Both the position numbers and the translations under genes were made by a program. Positions 28,401-34,820 of a stretch of 42,939 bases of DNA are shown one piece after another. The DNA comes from a virus. The DNA is taken from IMG/VR virus record IMGVR_UViG_3300025120_000138, positions 1 to 42,939 of that record; one strand, given 5' to 3'. A model generated the notes under the pieces. That model had not been told where the DNA came from and did no database searches. It saw only the letters and a list, made by a program, of their open reading frames with translations. Positions within the stretch are counted from its first letter, which is position 1. The number at the start of each line of letters is the position of its first letter.

Positions 28401-30768
28401 TAGTATAGATATATATGAATGGACAAGATCTCCTGTATTACCAGAAAAATGGAGTGAACTAGTAGACCAAGAAATTATCATTGATGGAAGAGTAGCAAGT
28501 GGTGAAGCATTTTCTACTATAATTAACAGCGAAATAGTTTACAACTGGACAGAAGAATCTTATTACAATAACAGAACAAAAAGAAACGAAACAGTGTATT
28601 ACTACTGGGTCAAAAATAAAACTAACTTCAGTGGCGCTAGACAATACAATGTACTACAACTAAGTCAATTGTTAGCAGATCCCACTGGATATAATTTAAG
28701 TTGGTGTGCTACAGCAGGTACCGATACTTTATTATTATCAGGTATTAGCAATACAGTTACAGAAAATACAGTAGTACAGCTAGATGTTGATAGAAGATTT
28801 AACGCTTTACCAATGCAAGATTGGCTAATGTTAGCAGAAGATGATCCTCAAAGTGTTATCCCAGAATACTTGCATATTAAAATTAGAGATAGTTTAGCCG
28901 GCTTTAATCGATTTAGTGTTACTACAACATTTACTACATGGTCAAATAGTACCTCATACACAGCTGATACAGTAGTTAAAGAAGGTGACAATTATTACAT
29001 AAGTCGAGTTGATAGTAATTTAAATAATCAACCTAGTGCGGATAGTGATATGTCGCATTGGCAACGAGTGTACGACTTTTCATTCGATAACAATACACAA
29101 ATTGATGATATAACTATTCTCAGAAGTCAACCTGTGCCTAACTTAAAGTTACATAAATTTAATAGGTACGGACATCAGGTTAGACCTAGACAAAGTTTGT
29201 ATAGAGAGTTAGAAGAAGCTAGACAAAACTTTGTTTATACTGTAAACTTGTTGTTAAGTGAAGTTAATGTTGTCGACGAAATAAACAACTGGGAAAATGC
29301 GTTTGCAACTACATTTGTAGAAGGTGTTATAACTTATGATATAAATGATTATATTGCACTAGTAGATTGGAAGCTAACTGAAAAAGATGCAGACGGTAAT
29401 ACTACATATAAATTTCCAGAAAACACAGTACCTGATTTAGTATACAATACAAAGCAGGACTATGTTGATGCAGGCGAACCAGTAGACGGAAGTTATGTAT
29501 TAATTAAAAACACACACTCAGGTGATAATATTATTCGAAGTGAAATGTATCACTTTATCAATGGTGCTGATAAACTTGTGTTTAAAGAAAAAGCAACTAT
29601 AGAGCTTAGTGAAGAAGTTTGGTTACAAAGAAAGTTTGGACACGGATTTGATGTAGCAAACTTTGACGTTGTTCCCTTTGATAGTGGAAGTGAAAATGTT
29701 ATTAGCAAACTGTTTGACTTACTAAGAACAGAGATTTTTATTAATCATCACAAAGTAAAATATAATAAGCTATGGTTTAAAATGTTGTTTACTGCACTAC
29801 TACAAAATACAGCAGACGATTTTGCTTTTAAAACAACTTATACACGTTTAAATGTTAAGCGTCCTCTGTTACTAAACAAAAAGTTTTATCAACCAACTTC
29901 AATAGAACCAGTTGAAGAATTTTTTAATAGTGTAAAACCTTTCCATACAAAACTGTTAAGCAGTATGGATAGCAATACACACGGAGAGTCAACAAACATT
30001 GAAATTGACGAAGTAAGTAGAAACACATGTATAACTATCAAACATGGAGATCACACCTTAAGAACATGGGCAGGCGATACTGTATTAAGTGGCGGCGGAT
30101 TTTCTAGCAATGTTCCGACTGATGAAGATTATTCAATGTTTAACTTTCAGCCAGCAGACTTTGAATTTGATTATGATGGTAATATTTTTGACCAGCCAGA
30201 TAAAGAAGGTTGGGGAGAAGAATTAATGCCTGTGGACTACACAGAAAATATTAGTATACTAGTACAAACAAATGCTAGCGGAAGCACAGAGACAGCAGAT
30301 ACTAGAACATTTAGAATTAACATGTACGAACCGCAAGGATTACAAGAAAGTGTTGCTATCACTGATGCCTTCAAAACTACAACAACTGCTAACATAACAG
30401 CAACCGACACAACCATACCACTAGTAGATGCTGGTTTAATGGATCGAGTAGACAGAGGTGACGGAGATATAGGATTAGTACCTGGAGTGGTTTGGATAGG
30501 AACTGAAAGAATAGAATACAATGCAGTAAGTGGAGAAAATCTTGTGTTTTGCATTAGAGGAACAAGAGGAACTTCGTCTCAAGCACACACCAGCGGTGCA
30601 ACTGTAACTAATGCAGGACCAAGTCAGCGTATACCAACAGTACAAAAATTCTCACATTATGAGGACGGATTGCGTTTAGCGTACAATGACAGCGGAATAA
30701 GCCTCACAGCGGTAGGTACAAGCCCTGAACATGCGTTCATTAGAAATGCAGGGCAAGGATCGATATAA
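19471..30768 (+). CDS. Giant baseplate protein in the gp7 position
   Basis: A single open frame of 3765 residues, more than three times T4 gp7 (1032). It directly follows gene 6 with a 4-nt overlap, as gene 7 does in T4, and probably forms the outer wedge. The N-terminus (VTPLSTRPGESTEHTGSREV, then LNYDMFVNHQKYFWLVDVMPP-like) resembles large structural proteins of marine T4-like phages. Added modules are visible: a W/GD-type segment at about 457-512, a GSGYTTTPTV module (1508-1577), a W...Y..GD.V segment near 2130, a Thr/Ala/Asn-rich insertion (about 2165-2660) with three IN-type repeats, another W..Y...V segment near 3155, and a C-terminal Ig-like or fibre-like part (GVVWIGTERIEYNAV). No stop or frame break over 11.3 kb. 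The gp7 name is by position; a fused gp7/gp8-like or fibre protein is possible. Confidence 0.6.
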   Translation: MSERQAKPIVTPLSTRPGESTEHTGSREVTKLLPSILQTTVNKQFFDSTFEQLMSTGNLQPIKNIVGKQTANRDITDNYLLDNRSNDPYQFAQGFVNRNEDKTVSGTLAYDDLLRSLKYNEVETNNHNRVLSEPGYTLDLPINYDMFVNHQKYFWLVDVMPPCAIKGKPNFNINIDDAIGETTYTYTNLFDGKDLTLQDGMRIVFSPTDITRRIQTVVGNATFTAGMANGAIRVKVFLDNVLLAPSTYSYNNTTGVVTLNTAPALQQEVEIHTYYATSNSGTNNIDEIYIVDNVGQPGGIKFTKQFNAGISAGQYGKRQWVNVTVYNNQEPSGFDADDSSFDFRPYDLREHRLTTRDYLVEQRCSTDQSAWARSNLWIHEDAAQAMLTFSGLDSSVYLLDKYRGVRPIIEFKENIEKYNTGIRHLANIDHALESTEDPAQTIVGKTSYSVTVSGITTEWSNVKGATKKDKVRVTNGTAPNQVITYWECIQNHATPTNPQDSTNKDVWQQIVPVELENDDFIIFFESANVAYKNKIFRVGGVQSSITLTEIYNGDGSNGATALVSGDKIVILNGFNTLDISNIANTENGEKDDPFSGAEIYWNGTAWVYGQQKEHRSAGILHELYDVDLIKLDDATTYPISDYVGGYIFNFTHSTTNKFDDALGFKPEYVDYGNNPGLNFEVALLHTRFNYTEQSPDFQKNLTIEITGNYYYKNLNNNRYYNGWSTVRDGQPVSRVINKTVTDATVPLKFDVGHNNFDKDRYFRMFKENDLLAVQSNDVIDTSRVNRLNGKLPNLYLNTNTTYFIRTQFPQAELEFVDMDGTTLSSGITRTAGVRDDFDLVIASPTIKSFKYRLAASPNNFGVVYLHTSTQDTNIKVTKNGVDFTNYILNGNILEVNSGLRKDDHYQVSVFTTAKYSDTAEGNFEVVDAHKFNPQNLTFDKVSYGDLLLHLKSQMTQIPTFTGEWAGFNNYRNISHDHTFGGIIRQQPYSTELLNQLFTENDTDPISSLQYSSNSYKNFIRSFKTKIRQLNESVDITEPVYSLVDKTLEAINIGKNKTSAFARSQMAMYRDYEEANFSWVLNQTPTFDLPFTVNEYDDTFNHTQAWIKIPDSAGNHTWRALKYPEEYTFNNYQITITLSGITFPANGQNNLHFRWYKRDSVSFVPPSSVKLGLTRPFTPELRSNYSKDSTGTATDSVIVGHDGSIHVRNGTELFDRQVVGFDPVDAGLWDLELRISNNLGVELTSVVNSKQYWPNASRNTPYTWTDFQDSIKSEYNKWKTENNVTNFNSSTYYSGTDKFTWNYSSVIPNIGGWRGLYRYFFNTDKPHTDPWEMMGYNEKPTWWDTYYSWTDAAKRTALITALKYGNISDPGLASNLQVYDLDYSYPSYDWATNTLVTLLGVLNDPVTASVVQTPSLVERQKDFAYGDWGPVEEQWRRSSEFKFASALALLRTRPLIATNLYFKTDKRTTMSKLGYDNPQIRDLDKRKLTSWSNIELSDGKIIGAIIESVLIKNAGSGYTTTPTVIVYDNFGSGAEVKVSIKDGKLIAARITKQGQEYFNKPRLVLSGGNGILEAIIEKDTRRYFSGFSNSITSYALLSGTTTDVILQRFKNMTFNPIVKAGGFVNNNQNFILESSQDKGRVFVPEENFSTHLYVNKPDIEYFFGGITINKTANGYTINGYDNSLGYFNYNAPATNGPSAKVTFSGTLQVDVRRYTKFENTISELDYNTELRSIQEVYDFVQGYGHYLTSLGFTQSWKNAGSNFGNWATGNSTQTLYLIPNPNKVTVQDDRLGYFDNLNTRYDGVYNIVSNLGNQISSSDIAINRSSMTLDEETVFETKETTTNMFGLRLYKVQMEHIFIFDNVTNFDDVIASSEIGQIHERIIWRGNRTKNWNGKLFTPGHIVNGDSILPNFDSVAGQLDQYYARTNTLSNKQISDVARFNSGYNRPNWADTLDLDDDSVYEFVKGTYKYKGTRYALDAFMRNKGLFNGDATADLNELWAVRMADFGDTAKRKLTEFQITPELLVTDPQPVRFINGQKYDVLSDIVIDIDDTSPLNVYNPDSEQFTTREIKTYDDQNQNSMFAKDFINAGLPLLTETDYRTLNKEDFTLFPTETKIAYDFDGEWQDYDKWDSKTSYKLGDKVIHQGRVWEMLDPDGASGLTTANNPIELTGTVQLPIIPSAGQTLVVDGNTISLTKSAISTTLNVVTMDGSQDIRTNNVVAHDTTLILGQTSALASTITFTNAVITTAFNDIVKTGTTVNPIIQGSATATLVIEGTTVNFNETQTGTTNITAQQAYENTFNSSSWIQNGGTVSSTATTRIARIESLRSAYIAANSAAAWATWLGTYYTNNAGLNISHVITLVQLGGSTATAAQQFLDQDVILINNMLGTSFIGTQVASGAQVISPSQIATCQGQMNLGAFTADIATYLKANAPFVFAVTTVVAQQSSSGFKPYSLTDIVNRINAAGISNITAGVNASSQLTITKTTSTPSVAFNLTISVGTMNGTVGFNSAQETIQSQGTNTQTTPNLTQQQIVDQINNANVTGISASVLGNVLRLQCNLSQFFIGTGTANADIGLSSGVTPASTTTSTTNTSLTLPDILESINIATITGVTAVSANNKVKLISTNSTLVIGAGTANSTVGFTAQTYSATTGNVSNVFNAIVGSDGNQVFQQMTNDPNIFSIWVADNSEFGNYNLGHEIYQTMDFGMYTHNACGGIEDADEAQLDVTRQNGETQAHNLVVGDYILIRGSDTVPNIDGIHQVTRVDPNNVRRFYIDQYIETEGHAGNIYPLRKMRFSTLAALEADKQTKVNGVYKYNFAGARQDNALNPIYVFVDNDGNASNPSSQVYKWVGTWNDTNGNVGDWEIVRSGNKQARNDLVNNVKLYDAVKQTTITNLETYDPVKGIIFGFIKNEIDHILTNDVANYNYNSLDGEIENINAWQSRYVGKRWWDLSTAVYLDYEQGSIDYMQNNWGRLFDGASIDIYEWTRSPVLPEKWSELVDQEIIIDGRVASGEAFSTIINSEIVYNWTEESYYNNRTKRNETVYYYWVKNKTNFSGARQYNVLQLSQLLADPTGYNLSWCATAGTDTLLLSGISNTVTENTVVQLDVDRRFNALPMQDWLMLAEDDPQSVIPEYLHIKIRDSLAGFNRFSVTTTFTTWSNSTSYTADTVVKEGDNYYISRVDSNLNNQPSADSDMSHWQRVYDFSFDNNTQIDDITILRSQPVPNLKLHKFNRYGHQVRPRQSLYRELEEARQNFVYTVNLLLSEVNVVDEINNWENAFATTFVEGVITYDINDYIALVDWKLTEKDADGNTTYKFPENTVPDLVYNTKQDYVDAGEPVDGSYVLIKNTHSGDNIIRSEMYHFINGADKLVFKEKATIELSEEVWLQRKFGHGFDVANFDVVPFDSGSENVISKLFDLLRTEIFINHHKVKYNKLWFKMLFTALLQNTADDFAFKTTYTRLNVKRPLLLNKKFYQPTSIEPVEEFFNSVKPFHTKLLSSMDSNTHGESTNIEIDEVSRNTCITIKHGDHTLRTWAGDTVLSGGGFSSNVPTDEDYSMFNFQPADFEFDYDGNIFDQPDKEGWGEELMPVDYTENISILVQTNASGSTETADTRTFRINMYEPQGLQESVAITDAFKTTTTANITATDTTIPLVDAGLMDRVDRGDGDIGLVPGVVWIGTERIEYNAVSGENLVFCIRGTRGTSSQAHTSGATVTNAGPSQRIPTVQKFSHYEDGLRLAYNDSGISLTAVGTSPEHAFIRNAGQGSI
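23992..24201 (+). repeat. GSGY/TxPTV beta module inside the giant baseplate protein
   Basis: Encodes KNAGSGYTTTPTVIVYDN and further strands (GSGAEVKVSIKDGKL, then QGQEYFNKPRLVLSGG). It shares order and key residues with the module in gp6 at 17798-18009. Confidence 0.55.
26827..27393 (+). repeat. Three IN-type protein repeats in the giant baseplate protein
   Basis: Three related units start with a short helix and end in beta strands: LTDIVNRINAAGISNITAGV (26827-26992), LTQQQIVDQINNANVTGISA (27049 to about 27200) and LTLPDILESINIATITGVTA (27247-27393). The second and third share IGTGTAN/IGAGTAN, and all end in a ..vGf/IGL strand. The pattern recalls IN motifs of flagellar hook proteins and some tail proteins. 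The DNA copies have diverged, so this is an old duplication. Confidence 0.6.
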
Positions 30769-30771
30769 ATA
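30764..30771 (+). promoter_or_regulatory. Late promoter (TATAAATA) overlapping a stop codon
   Basis: Exact TATAAATA; the TAA stop of the giant gene (30766-30768) lies inside it. A start near 30777 precedes GGAAAG and the ATG at 30791. Confidence 0.7.
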
Positions 30772-30790
30772 CTTTAAATTGGAAAGAACA

Positions 30791-31390
30791 ATGAGTTTAG
30801 AAAAGATAGAAACATCATTAATAGGGATAGAAGGTCACATTAAGATATGGGATCCAGAATCTGGCGAAGTACTAGTACGTCGACGTAATGCTATTAACTA
30901 CGAAAATATGAGTATTGCGATAGCTAGTCTTTTAGCTAATGAAAGCGGCGCAACTAGCACACATCAAGTTGCTACAATGAGATTTGGAAATGGTGGAACT
31001 ACTATTGACGGACTCGGCGCAGTTACATATAAAGCAACTAACACTAACACTGCTAGTGGAGCATTATATAATCAAACGTTTAGTCAAGCAGTTGATGAAA
31101 CAGTAACAGGAAGTGCAGATAATGGAACAGAGTTTGCTCATACCAGTCCAAACACATTTAGTGATGTTATTACAACATGCACACTTGACTATGGTAGTAT
31201 AACTGGACAAGATCTATTAGATACAGCTACCAATATGGACGATACATATGTGTTTGACGAACTTGCACTATACTCGGGCAACAACGATTTGTTAACCCAT
31301 GTTATTTTTCATCCAGTACAAAAAAGTGCAAATAGAAAAATACAAGTAATATACACATTAAGGATTAGATCAAGTTTTGCAGACTTGTAA
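30791..31390 (+). CDS. Virion structural protein, probable fibre/baseplate connector
   Basis: A 199-residue protein starting MSLEKIETSLIGIEGHIKIW, chosen because GGAAAG lies 4-5 nt upstream and a late promoter lies 20 nt upstream; an upstream ATG at 30731 would lie inside the previous gene. It has a beta-rich body with RRRNAINYENMSIAIASLL near residue 30, VATMRFGNGG in the middle, and DELALYSGN / VIFHPVQKSANRKIQVIYTL at the end. That last pattern is familiar from small baseplate-attached proteins of marine T4-like phages. Exact role unknown; it may link fibres to the baseplate. Confidence 0.55.
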   Translation: MSLEKIETSLIGIEGHIKIWDPESGEVLVRRRNAINYENMSIAIASLLANESGATSTHQVATMRFGNGGTTIDGLGAVTYKATNTNTASGALYNQTFSQAVDETVTGSADNGTEFAHTSPNTFSDVITTCTLDYGSITGQDLLDTATNMDDTYVFDELALYSGNNDLLTHVIFHPVQKSANRKIQVIYTLRIRSSFADL

Positions 31391-31401
31391 AAGGAAAAGA
31401 T

Positions 31402-32313
31402 ATGCCATATACAATAGATTATAGCAACAGCGGAAAAACAGCAATAGTTGTAAATGACGGAACAATAGATACCAGCACTAGTATTGGACTAATAGGTAAA
31501 AACTTTACACGGTTTGGTGAAACAATAAACGAAAATATGTTACACCTCTTAGAAAATTTTGCAAATGGAACAGCGCCAAATAATCCAACTGAAGGTCAAC
31601 TTTGGTATGATAGTGCAAATAGTCAATTAAAAATTTATGATAACGGTGTTTGGAGCGTTATTATTAGTGGATCTGGTACAACAAAGATTGAGTTTAGAAA
31701 TAGAAAAGACACAGGCGGAAACTTTCATAAAACAATAGAACATATTGTTGATGGAAGCATTGTTAGTATTACAACAGATGACACTGTAGCGTGGACACCT
31801 CATAATGATGAAAAATTAGAAGATGGTGTTACAGCATTAAGTACACAATTTCCAAGTGTTCAAGCAGGCATTCAAATGAATAGCACAACAGACTATAAGT
31901 TTAGAGGCACAGCAACTACAGCAGAATACGCTGACTTGGCAGAACGTTACGAAGCTGATGCAGAATATGAAGCTGGAACAATAGTCATATTAGGTGGAGA
32001 CAAAGAAGTTACACAAACTACAGAAGCAAACGATGTTAAAGTTTTCGGAGTTGTAAGTACTGCACCAGCGTTTGAAATGAATGCAAGTGCAGGTACAGAT
32101 GCTACACATCCATATATTGCACTAGCAGGTAGAGTACCTTGTAAAGTAATTGGAAAAGTAGGCAAAGGTTCTAGAATTGTTTCAAGTGCTACAGCTGGTA
32201 CAGGAATGGAAGCAGGAGATGATTATAGTTGGAAGTTTGTTGTAGGACGAGCTTTAGAAGAAAAAACTACCGATGAAGCAGGTACAATAGAAGTAGTAGT
32301 TGGAGCGAAGTAA
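31402..32313 (+). CDS. Tail fibre-type protein
   Basis: A 303-residue protein. The N-terminal part (GLIGKNFTRFGETINENMLHLLENFA, then PNNPTEGQLWYDSANSQLKI) is a repeat-like unit common in tail fibres of T4-like marine phages. After a linker, residues about 172-300 form a conserved C-terminal domain beginning TTAEYADLAERYEADAEYEAG and rich in small beta turns (AGRVPCKVIGKVGKGSRIVS); this domain recurs in many phage fibre and collar proteins. An AAGGAAAAG ribosome-binding site lies 5-6 nt before the ATG. Probably part of the host-contacting apparatus. Confidence 0.65.
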   Translation: MPYTIDYSNSGKTAIVVNDGTIDTSTSIGLIGKNFTRFGETINENMLHLLENFANGTAPNNPTEGQLWYDSANSQLKIYDNGVWSVIISGSGTTKIEFRNRKDTGGNFHKTIEHIVDGSIVSITTDDTVAWTPHNDEKLEDGVTALSTQFPSVQAGIQMNSTTDYKFRGTATTAEYADLAERYEADAEYEAGTIVILGGDKEVTQTTEANDVKVFGVVSTAPAFEMNASAGTDATHPYIALAGRVPCKVIGKVGKGSRIVSSATAGTGMEAGDDYSWKFVVGRALEEKTTDEAGTIEVVVGAK

Positions 32314-32316
32314 ACT

Positions 32317-33492
32317 ATGGCAAATTCACCAGGTGATATTGCAACCGCGGCACATTTTAATGCAGTAGGTTCAAAAATTAATAAAGTGTTTGGTGATATC
32401 TACGCTACAGCCGCAGTCACAGATGCAAATAGAATTGATACACACAAATATGGTTGGGGATCAGGCAACGTAGTTGTAGCAGTAGCTGATGATATTACAG
32501 CGACACAGTTACAAGGATTAGTAGCAAAGACAAATATTTCAACTAATCACACAGATCTTGTAGACAGTATAATAGTTTTTACAATACCAACAAATAGAAC
32601 TGATATTGGACTTGGTACTCTTATAAGAGCAGAAGACCTAAATAAAATTGATGATAAATTTGCTCCAATTTTACTTAACAACAAACATTTAACCATTGAT
32701 CCTACAAATGCAAGTGCAATACCTATTACACCTAGCGGAGGTTCATACAGTAGAACTACAGGTTGGCAAACTAAACTAGTAGGTGAACACAAATGGACAT
32801 GGGGAAGTTATAACAAAGCAAGATATTTCTTTAATGCAGGCGGACAAGTTAGAATTAGTTTAACTATGAGTGGCGGTAGCACAGCTGGATATTATAACTG
32901 GGCAGATGTTATCAATGAAATGGGCGTATTAAACTTTGACTGGGATACAGTTACACAAAGTACAGCAACTACACTTGGTACTAGTGAAGCTAAAGGTTTT
33001 TACGATTTAACAGACAAGTATGGAGATGGTAGCGACGGAGCCGCAACAAACGAAGGACTACTATTTCAAAGTAGTGGTGTTACGCTAGGTAGACAAATAG
33101 GCAGTTACGGTTATGGATACGGTTACGGATATGGCGGCGGACAAGCACATGGTTATATAACTGGAAAAGGTATATATCCAAATTTTGCTGAAAGAGCTAT
33201 TTTTGGCGGTACATATAGTAATACTATCTATGTTAGTAGTTACAGCATTTACAGTAGTTACCAGCAGTTAAAATTTAGAATGTATGGCAAATATGTAGAT
33301 AATGGTGCAAGTGTACAACTTAAAATTGTACTTGACGATACAGCTCATGCAAACATTATTGACGGTTCAATTACACCAGCATTAAGTATATTGATGCCTG
33401 ATACAATTACAAGCGGTGCTACTAGTTTAGATGTTACACCAAATCCAACATGCTCAGTTATTAACACATTTACAAGTGCAGACGATAGCTAA
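32317..33492 (+). CDS. Tail fibre/adhesin protein with Gly-Tyr-rich tip
   Basis: A 391-residue protein only 3 nt after the previous gene. The first 130 residues (ATAAHFNAVGSKINKVFGDI, then TIPTNRTDIGLGTLIRAEDLN) look like a baseplate-attachment part. Residues about 175-240 match a beta-sandwich seen in virion proteins (YFFNAGGQVRISLTMSGGS). A GSYGYGYGYGYGGGQAHGY run (about 263-281) is followed by another beta-rich region with many Ser/Tyr (YVSSYSIYSSYQQLKFRMYG). Gly/Tyr-rich loops act as receptor-contact segments in some T-even adhesins, so this may be the receptor-binding tip. The receptor cannot be inferred. Confidence 0.6.
   Translation: MANSPGDIATAAHFNAVGSKINKVFGDIYATAAVTDANRIDTHKYGWGSGNVVVAVADDITATQLQGLVAKTNISTNHTDLVDSIIVFTIPTNRTDIGLGTLIRAEDLNKIDDKFAPILLNNKHLTIDPTNASAIPITPSGGSYSRTTGWQTKLVGEHKWTWGSYNKARYFFNAGGQVRISLTMSGGSTAGYYNWADVINEMGVLNFDWDTVTQSTATTLGTSEAKGFYDLTDKYGDGSDGAATNEGLLFQSSGVTLGRQIGSYGYGYGYGYGGGQAHGYITGKGIYPNFAERAIFGGTYSNTIYVSSYSIYSSYQQLKFRMYGKYVDNGASVQLKIVLDDTAHANIIDGSITPALSILMPDTITSGATSLDVTPNPTCSVINTFTSADDS
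33100..33146 (+). repeat. Short GGNTAY tandem repeat encoding (GY)n
   Basis: Alternating Gly and Tyr codons (GGT/GGA and TAT/TAC) make a near-tandem 6-nt repeat within the adhesin gene. The codons vary at third positions, so the protein rather than the DNA sequence is kept. Confidence 0.6.
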
Positions 33493-33499
33493 AAAACAC

Positions 33500-33528
33500 T
33501 TGACAATCACAGCATAAATAAGTTATAG
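33500..33528 (+). promoter_or_regulatory. Candidate dual promoter for the glycosyltransferase/radical SAM operon
   Basis: TTGACA (33500-33505), 17-nt spacer, TTATAG (33523-33528) fits a sigma70 promoter. CATAAATA (33513-33520), one base from the late consensus, lies inside the same spacer. AAAGGAG follows at 33541-33547 before the ATG at 33555. The operon could thus be read early and late. Confidence 0.5.
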
Positions 33529-33554
33529 TAGTAGTTAACTAAAGGAGAAACTCT

Positions 33555-33902
33555 ATGGATGAGAGACTCGAGAAAGCTCTAGACTTTGCAAATTATCGCA
33601 TCACTCTAAGTAACCAAAAAAATACACTAAAGCAACGAGCTTTGGTATTACAAACTGTCCATTATAATAATGGAGTATTTCATGCTGATCCTACAACAAT
33701 TAGTTTTGTAAAAACTTTGATCGATAAAGGGAAAACATTTAGCATTATTTTAGATACTAAAGAAAATCCGATTGAGATAACTGATCTAGCTGATTTCTTA
33801 GAAGCATTACTGGGTGCTTATACCGAATCCACAAATGAATACAAAGTTCAATTGGAAAAGATTAAGAAAGCTAGAAATATCAAGACTTTGATGGACTGGT
33901 AA
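33555..33902 (+). CDS. Hypothetical protein, 115 aa, first gene of the modification operon
   Basis: Not recognised. A mostly helical soluble protein: an N-terminal helix (ERLEKALDFANYRITLSNQ), a hinge with LVLQTVHYNNGVFHADPT, a second part with GKTFSIILDTKENPIEITDL and a charged C-terminal helix ending in LMDW. No Cys, signal or membrane segment. It has the strongest ribosome-binding site of the operon (AAAGGAG) and its stop lies immediately before the next ATG. Possible roles include an assembly factor or regulator for the operon; nothing in the sequence decides this. Confidence 0.65.
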   Translation: MDERLEKALDFANYRITLSNQKNTLKQRALVLQTVHYNNGVFHADPTTISFVKTLIDKGKTFSIILDTKENPIEITDLADFLEALLGAYTESTNEYKVQLEKIKKARNIKTLMDW

Positions 33903-34820
33903 ATGGCAGAAAAACATGAACCTCAAGGCATTTGTATGTTCGCATACAATAACCAAGAATTAGATTATATTAAATTTGCTAGTCTAGCTTCACGTTATGC
34001 CAAACACTATATGAATGGAATAAAAGTAGCCCTCATTACAGATGAAGGTACTGAAAATTGGCTGAACGAAACTAAGTCACAGCAAGAGATACAATCGTTA
34101 TTTGATTATATTATAATCAACAATGTTCCGAATGAAATGAACATGCGTAAACACATGGACAGTCCATGGACAGAATTTAACGCACAATTTACTAATACAA
34201 ATAAGCATAAAGTTTTTGAACTAACTCCTTTTGAAAAAACATTGCTGGTAGATACAGACTTTTTAATTATGAACGACTTTTATGAGTATCTGTTTAAAAC
34301 AGATATTCCTGTTGGAATGCACAGGTACGCTGAATATATCGGTGGCGACCGTCCTTATATAAATGAGATAACATTAAACGAAGGAGGAATCGGTCATTGG
34401 TGGAGCACAATAGTATATTTTGATCAAAGCGAACAAAGTAAAATATTCTTTGATATGTGGGCTCACGTAAAAGAGCATTGGGAGTACTACAGTTTGTTGT
34501 ATCAGTTTCCTAAATCATTATTTAGAACAGACTTTTGTGTAAGTATTGCCGCACACCTAATGAATGGGTTTACAACTGAAGAATTTGTACATGACTACCT
34601 TAATACGCCATTGTTAAACATGGATCAAAAAGATGATATTATAGGAATAAACTCACATGACGATATTATATTCTTAAAACACGACAGGGTTGAACAATGG
34701 AAGAATATATTGGTTAGACATACACAGCAGAATCTACACATTATGAATAAGAGGGCATTAGACAGACATTATTTTGGTCTATTAGAAAATTTAGATAAAG
34801 CGGAGCCGGTAAATGAGTAG
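33903..34820 (+). CDS. GT-A-like glycosyltransferase (DxD type)
   Basis: A 305-residue protein built like GT8-type sugar transferases: an N-terminal strand with ICMFAYNNQEL, LASRYAKHYMNGIKVALITDE, then a TPFEKTLLVDTDFLIMND segment in which D117-T-D119 is the DxD that would bind Mn and the nucleotide sugar. Later come a WWSTIVYFDQ acceptor-region strand and a late NSHDDIIFLKHDR segment with possible metal-binding His. The sugar and acceptor are unknown. It overlaps the next glycosyltransferase gene by 8 nt and shares a similar layout with it. Confidence 0.7.
   Translation: MAEKHEPQGICMFAYNNQELDYIKFASLASRYAKHYMNGIKVALITDEGTENWLNETKSQQEIQSLFDYIIINNVPNEMNMRKHMDSPWTEFNAQFTNTNKHKVFELTPFEKTLLVDTDFLIMNDFYEYLFKTDIPVGMHRYAEYIGGDRPYINEITLNEGGIGHWWSTIVYFDQSEQSKIFFDMWAHVKEHWEYYSLLYQFPKSLFRTDFCVSIAAHLMNGFTTEEFVHDYLNTPLLNMDQKDDIIGINSHDDIIFLKHDRVEQWKNILVRHTQQNLHIMNKRALDRHYFGLLENLDKAEPVNE

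Noticed and set aside
30731-30790. Upstream ATG for the 199-residue virion protein
   Set aside because: It lies inside the giant gene and upstream of the late promoter; ATG 30791 has a GGAAAG ribosome-binding site.
33100-33146. CRISPR-like or regulatory DNA repeat
   Set aside because: The repeat is in frame and preserves Gly-Tyr at the protein level with variable third bases, so it is a coding repeat.
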